From a virus, in the IMG/VR virus record IMGVR_UViG_3300012349_000216, positions 1 to 28,936 of that record: a stretch of 28,936 nucleotides of DNA; one strand, given 5' to 3'. The first letter of the stretch is position 1. Each line of letters starts with the position of its first letter. Of this stretch, positions 19,660 through 27,072 are shown one piece after another. The notes under the pieces were generated by a model. The model did not search any database. It saw nothing but the letters and a program-made list of their open reading frames with translations, and had not been told where the DNA came from. The translations under genes and the position numbers were made by a program.

Positions 19660-22203
19660 TTGACAAAATACTTCTATACTGATGTTTTCCAAAGAGGTGA
19701 TTGGCTCTATATAAGAGGTTATTCCAACGGGAAGCGTTTTCAGGAGAAGCTAGATTATCATCCATTCTTATTTGTACCATCAGCAGATGGTGAATTTAGA
19801 TCTTTAAAGGGTCAACCACTTAAACGAAAAGTGTTTGGTTCTATGAAGGATGCTAAGCAGTTTGTAAAAGATAATTCTGACGTTTCTAATTTCCAAGTGC
19901 ACGGTAACACTGCTTGGCTTTATCAATATATCAACGAAGAATATGTTCGTGATGGCAAGATTTGGTATGATAAAGATTTAATTAAAATCAACTATATCGA
20001 TATCGAAAACGACTGGGGCAATGGGTTTCCGAATCCTATGGATCCTCAGCATCAAATTACTGCTATCAGCATTCTCCAGGGTGAAAAAACTATTTCGTTT
20101 GGATGTAAAGCTTTTAGAGCTGATGACCCAAAAATAACATATATAATGTGTAAGGATGAAGCTGATCTTCTTAATAATTTCCTGGATGCTTGGGAAAGTG
20201 AAGAGTGGTCTCCTGACGTTGTAACCGGTTGGAATATTGCAGGCTATGACATTCCATATCTGTACAATAGAATTAAAAAGATTTTAGGAGAAAAGGCTGC
20301 AAAGCGACTATCTCCGTGGGGAATTATAACCGAAAGAGAATTTGAAGGATTCAAAGGACAGACAAAAACTGAATATATCTTGATGGGTACACAAGTAATC
20401 GATTACCTCGACCTATACAAGAAGTTCTCGTTTGTCAATCAAGAATCATATAAATTAGATCATATCGCCTACGTAGAGCTCGGTGAGAAGAAAATCGATT
20501 ATTCTGAACACAAGAACTTAATGGAACTCCATCAGAAGGATTTTGAGAAGTTTATCAACTATAATATCAAGGATAATAAACTTGTCTATAGACTGGAAGC
20601 AAAAAAGAAATTCCTTTCGAACGTCCTTTTCTTTGCCTATGATGCTAGAATTAATTATGTGGACGCTCTTACTACTGTTCGTGTTTGGGATGTTATCACT
20701 ACCAATTACTTGCTCGAACAAAGAATTGCCGTACCTCAGTATACCCCACCATCCACTGGTGCCAAGATCATGGGAGGACATGTAAAAGAACCGTTCATTG
20801 GTTTAAGTCGTTGGGTTGTTACTTTCGATTATACTTCTCTATATCCTAAGCTTATGATGGGATGGAATATCAGTCCTGATGTATTTGTCAAAATGATAGA
20901 TATGCCGATTAGTGCTGACAAGTACTCTGGAGAACGTTGTATTTCAGAAACTCTGTCACATCCTGTTTATGAAGATATGAAGGCCTACCTTAAGAAGAAC
21001 AACCTTACTCTATGTCCAAACGGTGCTTTGTTTAGTCGTAGTAAGCAAGGATTCATGTCATTCTTGATGGAAAAGATGTATGATGATAGATTTGAAGCTC
21101 AAAAGAAATTGAAAGCTGCAAGGGCTGCGTTCAAAAAGGATCCTAAGAATAAGGAATTGGAAAATCGTATCGATGAACTCGATAACTTTCAGAAGGCTAG
21201 AAAGATTCAGCTCAATGCTTGTTATGGTGCGATGGCTAACAAATACTTCCGATTCTATAATTCAGATGTAGCTGAAGCTGTTACATCAATTGGTCAGATG
21301 GCTATTCAGTTTAGTGAAAGGAAGCTAAATGCTTACCTCAACAAACTTCTTAAAACTACCAATGTAGATTACATTGTTGCTATTGATACTGACAGTGTTC
21401 ATATTACCTTTGATCGTTTAGTTGATGCTGTGGGTTTAAAGGATGCAGCTAAAGACAAGGTAGTGGACTTCCTTTCGAAAGTTTGTGCAGAAAAGATCGA
21501 ACCATTCCTCGTAAAGGTATATGAAGAGTTCTCAGAGCTAACAAACGCCTTTAAAAATACTCTACATATGAAACAAGAAGGTATCGCTGATAAAGGTATT
21601 TGGCGTGGTGCTAAAATGTACATCCTCAATCAACTTGATAGGGAAAAAGTACGTCTGGATAAACCTGAACTACTTGTTCACGGAATCGAAGCTGTCAGAT
21701 CTTCTACACCTGAAGTGTGTAGAACAAAGATTAAAGAAGCTCTCAAAATAATCATGGGTGGGACTGAAAAAGAATATCAGATATTCATTAAGAATTTTAG
21801 AAATGAATTCTGGGATCTTCCTTTCGAACAAATTGCTAAGCCATCGACTGCTAACAATTTGGAAGAGTTTACGACAAGTAGTGGATATCGTAAAGGCACT
21901 CCTCAGCATATTAAAGGTGCGATTATCTATAATAACTACTTGCAAGAAAAAGGTCTCACTGATACCTATGAGACAATCTTTTCTGGTAATAAAACCAAAT
22001 CTTGTTACCTTACAACACCAAACCCTGTAAGATCTAACGTTATATCAACACCAGGTCCTTTGCCTGCTGAGTTTAACTTGGATAAATATATTGATAGAGA
22101 TATGCAATTTACTAAGACATTTTTAGCTCCAATTCAATCAATAAGTTCTTTGACTGATTGGAAAACAGAAAAGAAAAATACATTAGAAGGACTTTTTGAA
22201 TGA
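19660..22203 (+). CDS. 43: DNA polymerase gp43 (family B)
   Basis: An 847-residue family B polymerase with proofreading exonuclease. Exo I is DIE (114-116), Exo II GWNIAGYDIPYLYNR, and Exo III YNIKDNKLV. Polymerase motif A is DYTSLYP (Asp390), motif B KIQLNACYGA, and motif C DTDS (Asp576 and Asp578). All catalytic residues appear intact. The N-terminus FYTDVFQRGDWLYIRGY and the total length are close to T4 gp43 (898 aa), slightly shorter. The start is TTG with AAAGGA eight bases upstream; no ATG precedes the conserved region. It has its own promoter and terminator boundary. Its C-terminal GLFE end fits a clamp-binding tail. Confidence 0.97.
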   Translation: MTKYFYTDVFQRGDWLYIRGYSNGKRFQEKLDYHPFLFVPSADGEFRSLKGQPLKRKVFGSMKDAKQFVKDNSDVSNFQVHGNTAWLYQYINEEYVRDGKIWYDKDLIKINYIDIENDWGNGFPNPMDPQHQITAISILQGEKTISFGCKAFRADDPKITYIMCKDEADLLNNFLDAWESEEWSPDVVTGWNIAGYDIPYLYNRIKKILGEKAAKRLSPWGIITEREFEGFKGQTKTEYILMGTQVIDYLDLYKKFSFVNQESYKLDHIAYVELGEKKIDYSEHKNLMELHQKDFEKFINYNIKDNKLVYRLEAKKKFLSNVLFFAYDARINYVDALTTVRVWDVITTNYLLEQRIAVPQYTPPSTGAKIMGGHVKEPFIGLSRWVVTFDYTSLYPKLMMGWNISPDVFVKMIDMPISADKYSGERCISETLSHPVYEDMKAYLKKNNLTLCPNGALFSRSKQGFMSFLMEKMYDDRFEAQKKLKAARAAFKKDPKNKELENRIDELDNFQKARKIQLNACYGAMANKYFRFYNSDVAEAVTSIGQMAIQFSERKLNAYLNKLLKTTNVDYIVAIDTDSVHITFDRLVDAVGLKDAAKDKVVDFLSKVCAEKIEPFLVKVYEEFSELTNAFKNTLHMKQEGIADKGIWRGAKMYILNQLDREKVRLDKPELLVHGIEAVRSSTPEVCRTKIKEALKIIMGGTEKEYQIFIKNFRNEFWDLPFEQIAKPSTANNLEEFTTSSGYRKGTPQHIKGAIIYNNYLQEKGLTDTYETIFSGNKTKSCYLTTPNPVRSNVISTPGPLPAEFNLDKYIDRDMQFTKTFLAPIQSISSLTDWKTEKKNTLEGLFE

Positions 22204-22463
22204 TAGTAAACAACGCAAATAACGATTTTGGGTTTTCACTTGTGGAAGATGCAGATCTAGATGTAGTTAACAAAAAATTGACTGACGGCTATCAAGTAGC
22301 TCTTACAAAAGCTGAAACCAAACTTGATAATATTACCACTAAAATAGTTTCATTCTTAGATAAGCTATCCGAGGACCCAACAAAAACAGCACTCAAATGG
22401 CCCAACAGGGCTGAGGTTTGTTTGAAATTGAAAAATGAAATCTTGACACTTCGCAATTCATAA
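22200..22463 (+). CDS. Hypothetical protein (87 aa)
   Basis: A small, mainly helical protein starting with NDFGFSLVEDADLD and ending near ALKWPNRAEVCLKLKNEI. The FGF-x-V-(E/D) start and KWPNR segment recall small conserved proteins of T4-like marine phages, without known function. It overlaps gp43 by 4 bp (ATGA). The UvsX promoter lies across its stop. Confidence 0.6.
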   Translation: MIVNNANNDFGFSLVEDADLDVVNKKLTDGYQVALTKAETKLDNITTKIVSFLDKLSEDPTKTALKWPNRAEVCLKLKNEILTLRNS

Positions 22464-22471
22464 TATACAAT
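22443..22471 (+). promoter_or_regulatory. Sigma-70-like promoter of uvsX
   Basis: TTGACA at 22443-22448, 17-bp spacer and TACAAT at 22466-22471, 23 bp before the uvsX start with AGGAG in between. Confidence 0.75.
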
Positions 22472-22494
22472 CATACATTCATATAGGAGAAAAA

Positions 22495-23586
22495 ATGGTT
22501 AAAGCGCCAAAATCTAAAATTAATAACTTGATGGAAAGACTCCTTGCAAGCTCTACAATTAAAGAATCTTCAAGTTTAGACGAGAGTCGCTTCTTTAAGG
22601 AAAAAGATATCGTTCCTACTGGAGTGCCTATGATTGATATCGCATTATCAGGGAGGGTAAAAGGTGGTCTCGTACCGGGCAGTACAATGTTGGCAGGACC
22701 TTCCAAGCATTTCAAAACAGGCTTTGCATTACTCCTTGCTAGGGCTTTTATTAAAAAGTACCCAGACGGAGTTATCTTATTCTATGATAGTGAGTTCGGA
22801 GCACCCGGAAGCTACTTTGAGTCTTTTGGCGTCCCTGCAGGACAAGTCATTCATTCCCCCATGGAGTCCGTAGAATTATTAAAGCATGATATAGCTGTAC
22901 AGCTTGAACAGATTCAAAGAGGTGATCATCTGCTTATTCTAGTAGATTCCCTTGGAAATGCTGCATCAAACAAAGAAGTAGAAGATGCTCTGTCAGGTAA
23001 GTCTGTAGCAGATATGACACGAGCAAAAGCAATTAAATCCCTCTTCCGTACTATCGGAACAAAATTGGTAATGAAAGATGTTCCGCTCGTGGTTGTTAAT
23101 CACACTTATAAAGAACTCGCTCTCTTCCCTAAAGACATCGTCTCGGGTGGCACGGGATCATATTACGGTGCCGACAATATCTGGATTATTGGTAGACAAC
23201 AAGACAAGGATGAAGCTACCAAACGAATTGAAGGATACAACTTCGTCATTAAAATTGAGAAGTCTCGATATTGTCAAGAAGGACTCAAGATCCCTATCAA
23301 TGTAACATTTGATCTAGGTATCAATAAATGGTCAGGTCTTCTTGATAATGCTATAGAAGCAGGTCTTATCGGCACTCCAAAGAAAGGACGTTATGCTAGA
23401 ATAGATGAATCTAATGGTGAATTTTTTGATGAAGAATTCAAAGAAGATGATATCAATCGTAATGATGAATTATGGGAAGGGATGCTTGAAAAACACCTCT
23501 TCGTGAAGTTCCTTGAAAACAAATATAAGCTCTCAGCTAATTCGATTATGAGGGATGATAAAGAGAAAGCAGTGGCAACAGCATGA
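22495..23586 (+). CDS. uvsX: RecA-like recombinase UvsX
   Basis: A 363-residue strand-exchange protein. Walker A is GPSKHFKT (68-75), Walker B is LLILVDSLGN (Asp151), and VVNHTYKE plus the GGTGSYYGADNIWII segment fit the L2 region and the core of T4 UvsX. The start KAPKSKINNLMERLLASS is also UvsX-like. It forms filaments on ssDNA for recombination and replication restart, together with gp46/47. AGGAG lies six bases before ATG. The C-terminus overlaps the next gene by 4 bp. Confidence 0.95.
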   Translation: MVKAPKSKINNLMERLLASSTIKESSSLDESRFFKEKDIVPTGVPMIDIALSGRVKGGLVPGSTMLAGPSKHFKTGFALLLARAFIKKYPDGVILFYDSEFGAPGSYFESFGVPAGQVIHSPMESVELLKHDIAVQLEQIQRGDHLLILVDSLGNAASNKEVEDALSGKSVADMTRAKAIKSLFRTIGTKLVMKDVPLVVVNHTYKELALFPKDIVSGGTGSYYGADNIWIIGRQQDKDEATKRIEGYNFVIKIEKSRYCQEGLKIPINVTFDLGINKWSGLLDNAIEAGLIGTPKKGRYARIDESNGEFFDEEFKEDDINRNDELWEGMLEKHLFVKFLENKYKLSANSIMRDDKEKAVATA

Positions 23587-23840
23587 TGAGAAATGTATCA
23601 CCAGATTTTGCAGATCTTTTAGAGGAATGTATGTCATTAACTCCTCATAAAGAAGAATTAATATCAGCAATAATCAATACATTAGCTAAAAAGGGGTGGT
23701 CAATAGTACCACCCAATCACATACCATTACCTACTAATGTAGCCTTAGCAGAAGCAATGCTTTTAGTCGCCGAATCTTATTTGAAAGGACACCAAGATGC
23801 AACTTCGAAAGAAACATCTTCCACCAACAGTTCAGATTGA
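23583..23840 (+). CDS. Hypothetical protein (85 aa)
   Basis: A helical, acidic small protein (DFADLLEECMSLTPHKEELISAIINTLAKKGW) with a Ser/Thr-rich tail. It is coupled to uvsX by ATGA. The last 44 bases overlap the next gene. No family is recognised. Confidence 0.55.
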   Translation: MMRNVSPDFADLLEECMSLTPHKEELISAIINTLAKKGWSIVPPNHIPLPTNVALAEAMLLVAESYLKGHQDATSKETSSTNSSD

Positions 23841-24027
23841 ATACCCATATGGTGTATTTGCTACATATCGTCATGTAGATATGGAATATGCTACTCGAGA
23901 TGAACTTTCAGGTCGAGTTTGTCAGAAGAAAGGTACTCCTCACTCAAAGATTATTGCAAAAGGAAAGTCTAAAAAGAGAGAATATTTCCTTCATGCGACA
24001 AAGGGTTACAGGAGTTATTCGCTATGA
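23797..24027 (+). CDS. Hypothetical basic protein (76 aa)
   Basis: A basic protein with VQIEYPYGVFATYRHVD, a Lys/Arg-rich stretch (IIAKGKSKKREYF) and a short aromatic tail. AAAGGA lies about eight bases before ATG, inside the previous gene. It is coupled to the MazG-like gene by ATGA. No family is recognised; basic charge suggests nucleic-acid contact. Confidence 0.55.
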   Translation: MQLRKKHLPPTVQIEYPYGVFATYRHVDMEYATRDELSGRVCQKKGTPHSKIIAKGKSKKREYFLHATKGYRSYSL

Positions 24028-24347
24028 CATCACTTACAAGATTGAGATTTGCCAATGAAAATCGTCATTTAGAATGGGATCCTACTAATCAGGTTACTTT
24101 AGGTTTTCGAGGGCTTGAATTGGGTGGAGAGGTTGGTGAAGCTCAAAACGTTATTAAGAAGCTTGAACGTAAAAGATTAGGTCTTATTGGACCTACTGAT
24201 ACCATCGAACACCTTGCAGAAGAACTTGCAGATGTTATTATATGCGCAGATCTTGCCGCAATGACTGCTGGTATTGATCTTTCAAAAGCAGTTCGAAAAA
24301 AATTCAACGCCACCTCAGTAAAGGTTGGACTTAAAACAAGGCTATAA
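24024..24347 (+). CDS. MazG-like nucleotide pyrophosphohydrolase
   Basis: A 107-residue all-helical protein with the MazG pattern: LELGGEVGEAQNVIKKLER (Glu pairs of the first metal helix), then HLAEELADVIICADLAAMTAG (EExxD metal site) and KAVRKKFNATS as the typical end. These enzymes hydrolyse (d)NTPs or related nucleotides to monophosphates. A single domain is present, as in phage and small bacterial forms. The substrate is unknown. Confidence 0.8.
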   Translation: MTSLTRLRFANENRHLEWDPTNQVTLGFRGLELGGEVGEAQNVIKKLERKRLGLIGPTDTIEHLAEELADVIICADLAAMTAGIDLSKAVRKKFNATSVKVGLKTRL

Positions 24348-24349
24348 AT

Positions 24350-25747
24350 TTGACAATAGAAATCACTATTCTATCAAATCTTATTAATAATGAAGAATTT
24401 GCTAGGAAAGTACTTCCCTATTTAAAACCTGAGTATTTTTCAAGTGAGGGTGAGCGTAAAGCGTTCATCCTTATTTACTCATATGTGGATAAGTACAACA
24501 AATTTCCCTCTTCAAAAGCACTTGAAATTGATCTTCAAAAAGAAGTTGATGATATCAATGAATTTTGCTATAAAGCAACAATAGAGTGTATTGAGAATAT
24601 TTCAAAACCAGAACCACATGAGGAGGAGTGGCTACTAGATAGCACTGAGAAATTTTGTCAGGAGAAAGCAATTTATCACGGCATTATGCAATCTATGGAT
24701 ATCATAGATGATAAAACCGGAAAAAAATCTCGAGGGATGATACCAAAAATCCTTAGTGATGCGCTAGCAGTTACATTTGATACGGATATAGGTCATGATT
24801 TCATCGAAGACTCGGATAAGCGATTTGACTTTTATCATGCAAAGCATCAGCATATCCCCTTCGACATTGATCTCCTCAATAAGATTACAAAAGGTGGGGT
24901 GGTCCCCAAAACTCTTAATTGTTTTCTTGCACCAACAGGTGTTGGAAAATCACTCGTTATGTGCCACATGGCGGCCCAGCACTTAATGATGGGATATAAT
25001 GTCCTTTACATTACTCTAGAAATGAGTGAGGAGAAGATAGGTGAAAGGATTGATGCGAACTTACTCGATGTCTCCATTGAGGACCTCGAACTTCTTCCCA
25101 AAGAATCGTATGTTAAGAAAATTGAAAGAATTAAAGCAAAGACGAAACACAAACTTATCATCAAAGAATATCCGACAACTGGTGCTGGCTCAACACATTT
25201 TCGACACCTCATTCATGAACTCAAACTAAAAAAGAACTTCATTCCTGATATTGTCTATATAGATTATATTAATATCTGTATGAGTTCTAGGTTACGTCTT
25301 GGAAATTCTATCAATAGTTATCTTTATATCAAATCAATCGCTGAAGAATTGAGGGGATTGGCTGTTGAAACAAGTCTTCCTATTATCACTGCTACTCAGA
25401 CCAATCGTGAAGGTGCTGGAGATAGTGATTTCGGTATGACTTCTGTTAGTGAATCTTTTGGTCTTCCAATGACTCTAGACCTCATGATTGCTATTCAGAC
25501 AAGTGAAGAATTAGCAGATTTGGGTCAATATCGTTTCAAGCAGCTCAAGAATAGGTACAATGACGTTAACAAGTTTCGAAAATTTGACGTTGGGGTAGAT
25601 TATACAAAGATGAGACTTTTCAATATTTCTGAACATAAGCAGGAATATAATGAAAAAGGAGATATTAAGAATGATGCTCCTGTACTAGGAATGCAAACAA
25701 GTCCTAGTGACAAATTCAATAAAACTAGGTTCCAGGGTTTTGGCTAA
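24350..25747 (+). CDS. 41: Replicative DNA helicase gp41 (DnaB-like)
   Basis: A 465-residue helicase. The N-terminal half matches T4 gp41 (EITILSNLI, YLKPEYF, IGHDFIED), then the RecA-like ATPase core with Walker A APTGVGKS (194-201), VLYITLEMSEEKIGERIDANLLDV and IVYIDYINIC (Walker B). The ELRGLAVETSLPIITATQTNREG stretch is typical. The start is TTG at 24350: AAGG precedes it and no ATG exists in the first 110 codons. It works at the fork with a gp61-like primase that is not in this window. Confidence 0.95.
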   Translation: MTIEITILSNLINNEEFARKVLPYLKPEYFSSEGERKAFILIYSYVDKYNKFPSSKALEIDLQKEVDDINEFCYKATIECIENISKPEPHEEEWLLDSTEKFCQEKAIYHGIMQSMDIIDDKTGKKSRGMIPKILSDALAVTFDTDIGHDFIEDSDKRFDFYHAKHQHIPFDIDLLNKITKGGVVPKTLNCFLAPTGVGKSLVMCHMAAQHLMMGYNVLYITLEMSEEKIGERIDANLLDVSIEDLELLPKESYVKKIERIKAKTKHKLIIKEYPTTGAGSTHFRHLIHELKLKKNFIPDIVYIDYINICMSSRLRLGNSINSYLYIKSIAEELRGLAVETSLPIITATQTNREGAGDSDFGMTSVSESFGLPMTLDLMIAIQTSEELADLGQYRFKQLKNRYNDVNKFRKFDVGVDYTKMRLFNISEHKQEYNEKGDIKNDAPVLGMQTSPSDKFNKTRFQGFG

Positions 25748-25749
25748 TC

Positions 25750-25756
25750 ATAAATA
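25750..25756 (+). promoter_or_regulatory. T4-like late promoter element (ATAAATA)
   Basis: CATAAATA in the 35-bp gap after gp41, 26 bp before the next ATG, followed by an AAGGAG ribosome site. It matches the elements at 15499 and 27048. Confidence 0.6.
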
Positions 25757-25782
25757 AAAGATCATTTACCTAAGGAGATATC

Positions 25783-26733
25783 ATGGAACCTCTATACTTT
25801 CAAAAAGATCCAGAAAAGCAAGATAAACTTGCTCAGACCTTTAGAAAGGTTATGGAATCTCATATCACCGAAAAGCTTACTGATGAAGCAAAAAAGAATA
25901 TTAAAACTGCTACTGGTGGTACCACCCAAAGTGGTGGTAAAAGGTTTAAAGCAACAAAAGCTTTAATTAAATTAGCAAAAAGTAATGCAAAGAATTTTGT
26001 CACTAAGGAAGAACAAGAATTTATTGATGAACTCAACACTAGCACTTTAAAGAGTTATGTAGCTAAAGCTTCTGTTAATGCTGCAGCTAAAAAATCTGCT
26101 GGAAAAACAGCAGAATTATCTTCTTACGGTAACGCATCCACTGGTAAAAAACCAGATAGAAAATTATATGCGCATGGTAATAAGCTTCAAACACAAGCCT
26201 CTACCAGATCCCAAAATGTCACTTTAGCAAAGGAAAAGATTGCTAAGAAAGAAAAGGTTTCAGAAGAAGTTTTAGAAGCTAAGGAAGATAATCGCAATCA
26301 AGCAGAAGCTGATGCTGGTCAAAAGTCAGTTCCTTATAAGAGACCAAAAGGTATGGGTCTTATGGGTATTAAAAAGAAACCTGAATTAAATAAAATTGAA
26401 CCAGGTTCTGGTTTTCGACAACAAATTAAGGATATTGAACAAAAACGAAAAGATCGGGCAATGAAGGAAGAACAAGACTTCATTAATGAACTCAACACTA
26501 GTACTTTAGCTAGTTATGCTAAGAAAGCTAGCGTCGATGCTGCTGCAAAGACTGCTGCTGGTAAGTCAGCTGAGAAGGCTTCCTATGGACAAGTAACAAA
26601 TGGTGTAGTGGTCAAGAAACCAAATGCTACATTATATGCGGCTGGTAACAAACTTCAAACCCAGGGATCCACCAGATCCCAAAATGTTACCTTAGCAAAG
26701 GAGAAGATTGCTAAGAAAGAAGCAGCTAACTAA
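25783..26733 (+). CDS. Protein with two 80-residue repeats, probable late/structural protein
   Basis: A 316-residue Lys/Ala-rich protein. Residues 76-157 and 229-313 are two copies of one unit: EEQ(E/D)FI(D/N)ELNTSTL, then a helical K/A stretch, SYG, LYA-x-GNKLQTQ and TRSQNVTLAKEKIAKKE. The L-(N/S)-x-x-TL-x-SY-x-KKA pattern occurs in several virion or assembly proteins of large T4-like phages (from memory). A basic linker with KRPKGMGLMGIKKK joins the copies. Late promoter and AAGGAG upstream. No enzyme motif. Confidence 0.65.
   Translation: MEPLYFQKDPEKQDKLAQTFRKVMESHITEKLTDEAKKNIKTATGGTTQSGGKRFKATKALIKLAKSNAKNFVTKEEQEFIDELNTSTLKSYVAKASVNAAAKKSAGKTAELSSYGNASTGKKPDRKLYAHGNKLQTQASTRSQNVTLAKEKIAKKEKVSEEVLEAKEDNRNQAEADAGQKSVPYKRPKGMGLMGIKKKPELNKIEPGSGFRQQIKDIEQKRKDRAMKEEQDFINELNTSTLASYAKKASVDAAAKTAAGKSAEKASYGQVTNGVVVKKPNATLYAAGNKLQTQGSTRSQNVTLAKEKIAKKEAAN
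26005..26253 (+). repeat. Intragenic repeat, copy 1
   Basis: First copy of the duplicated unit. It is alike at the DNA level to copy 2, for example in the CCAGATCCCAAAATGT and TTAGCAAAGGA stretches. Confidence 0.75.
26464..26721 (+). repeat. Intragenic repeat, copy 2
   Basis: Second copy of the unit, with a short insert (VTNGVVV) after the SYG motif. The high DNA identity in the second half suggests recent duplication or gene conversion. Confidence 0.75.
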
Positions 26734-26981
26734 TGTTTACTGCTATCACATTAATTATTTATCTTGCTACCCTTGCCCTTTGTGGTATTCTCCTTTGGTA
26801 TTTCATTGATTTTCTTCCAATGCCAGAGAATATGAAGAATGCTTCTCATCTGCTATTAGCACTTATCCTAATACTTTATGGAATAGGTGCAGTAGTTGGA
26901 ACTTATGTGTCACCTGCTCATGGTGAGTATCAAGGTCAAACAATTCCAATTCCTAAAGGTCCGGCTAGTATAATGAAATAA
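26733..26981 (+). CDS. Small two-helix membrane protein (82 aa)
   Basis: Two hydrophobic segments (about 3-28 and 38-60) separated by a short polar turn with Pro, then a polar tail with Gly, Pro and Lys. It starts in a TAATG overlap with the repeat protein and ends 30 bp before a terminator, so it closes that late unit. The function is unknown. Confidence 0.65.
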   Translation: MFTAITLIIYLATLALCGILLWYFIDFLPMPENMKNASHLLLALILILYGIGAVVGTYVSPAHGEYQGQTIPIPKGPASIMK

Positions 26982-27010
26982 GAGTCCTGTGTAGTGTAGC
27001 GTGAGAGTAG

Positions 27011-27034
27011 CCCCGGCCGAAAGGTCGGGGTTTT
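27011..27034 (+). terminator. Rho-independent terminator
   Basis: CCCCGGCC (27011-27018), GAAA loop, GGTCGGGG (27023-27030): eight pairs with one G-U, then TTTT. It ends the late unit of the repeat protein, 14 bases before the next late promoter. Confidence 0.85.
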
Positions 27035-27047
27035 CACTGAGTGTGCC

Positions 27048-27054
27048 ATAAATA
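27048..27054 (+). promoter_or_regulatory. T4-like late promoter element (ATAAATA)
   Basis: CATAAATA directly after a terminator and 19 bp before the first ATG of the next long frame, as expected for a late unit. Confidence 0.6.
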
Positions 27055-27072
27055 ACTAATCCTTTACAAATT

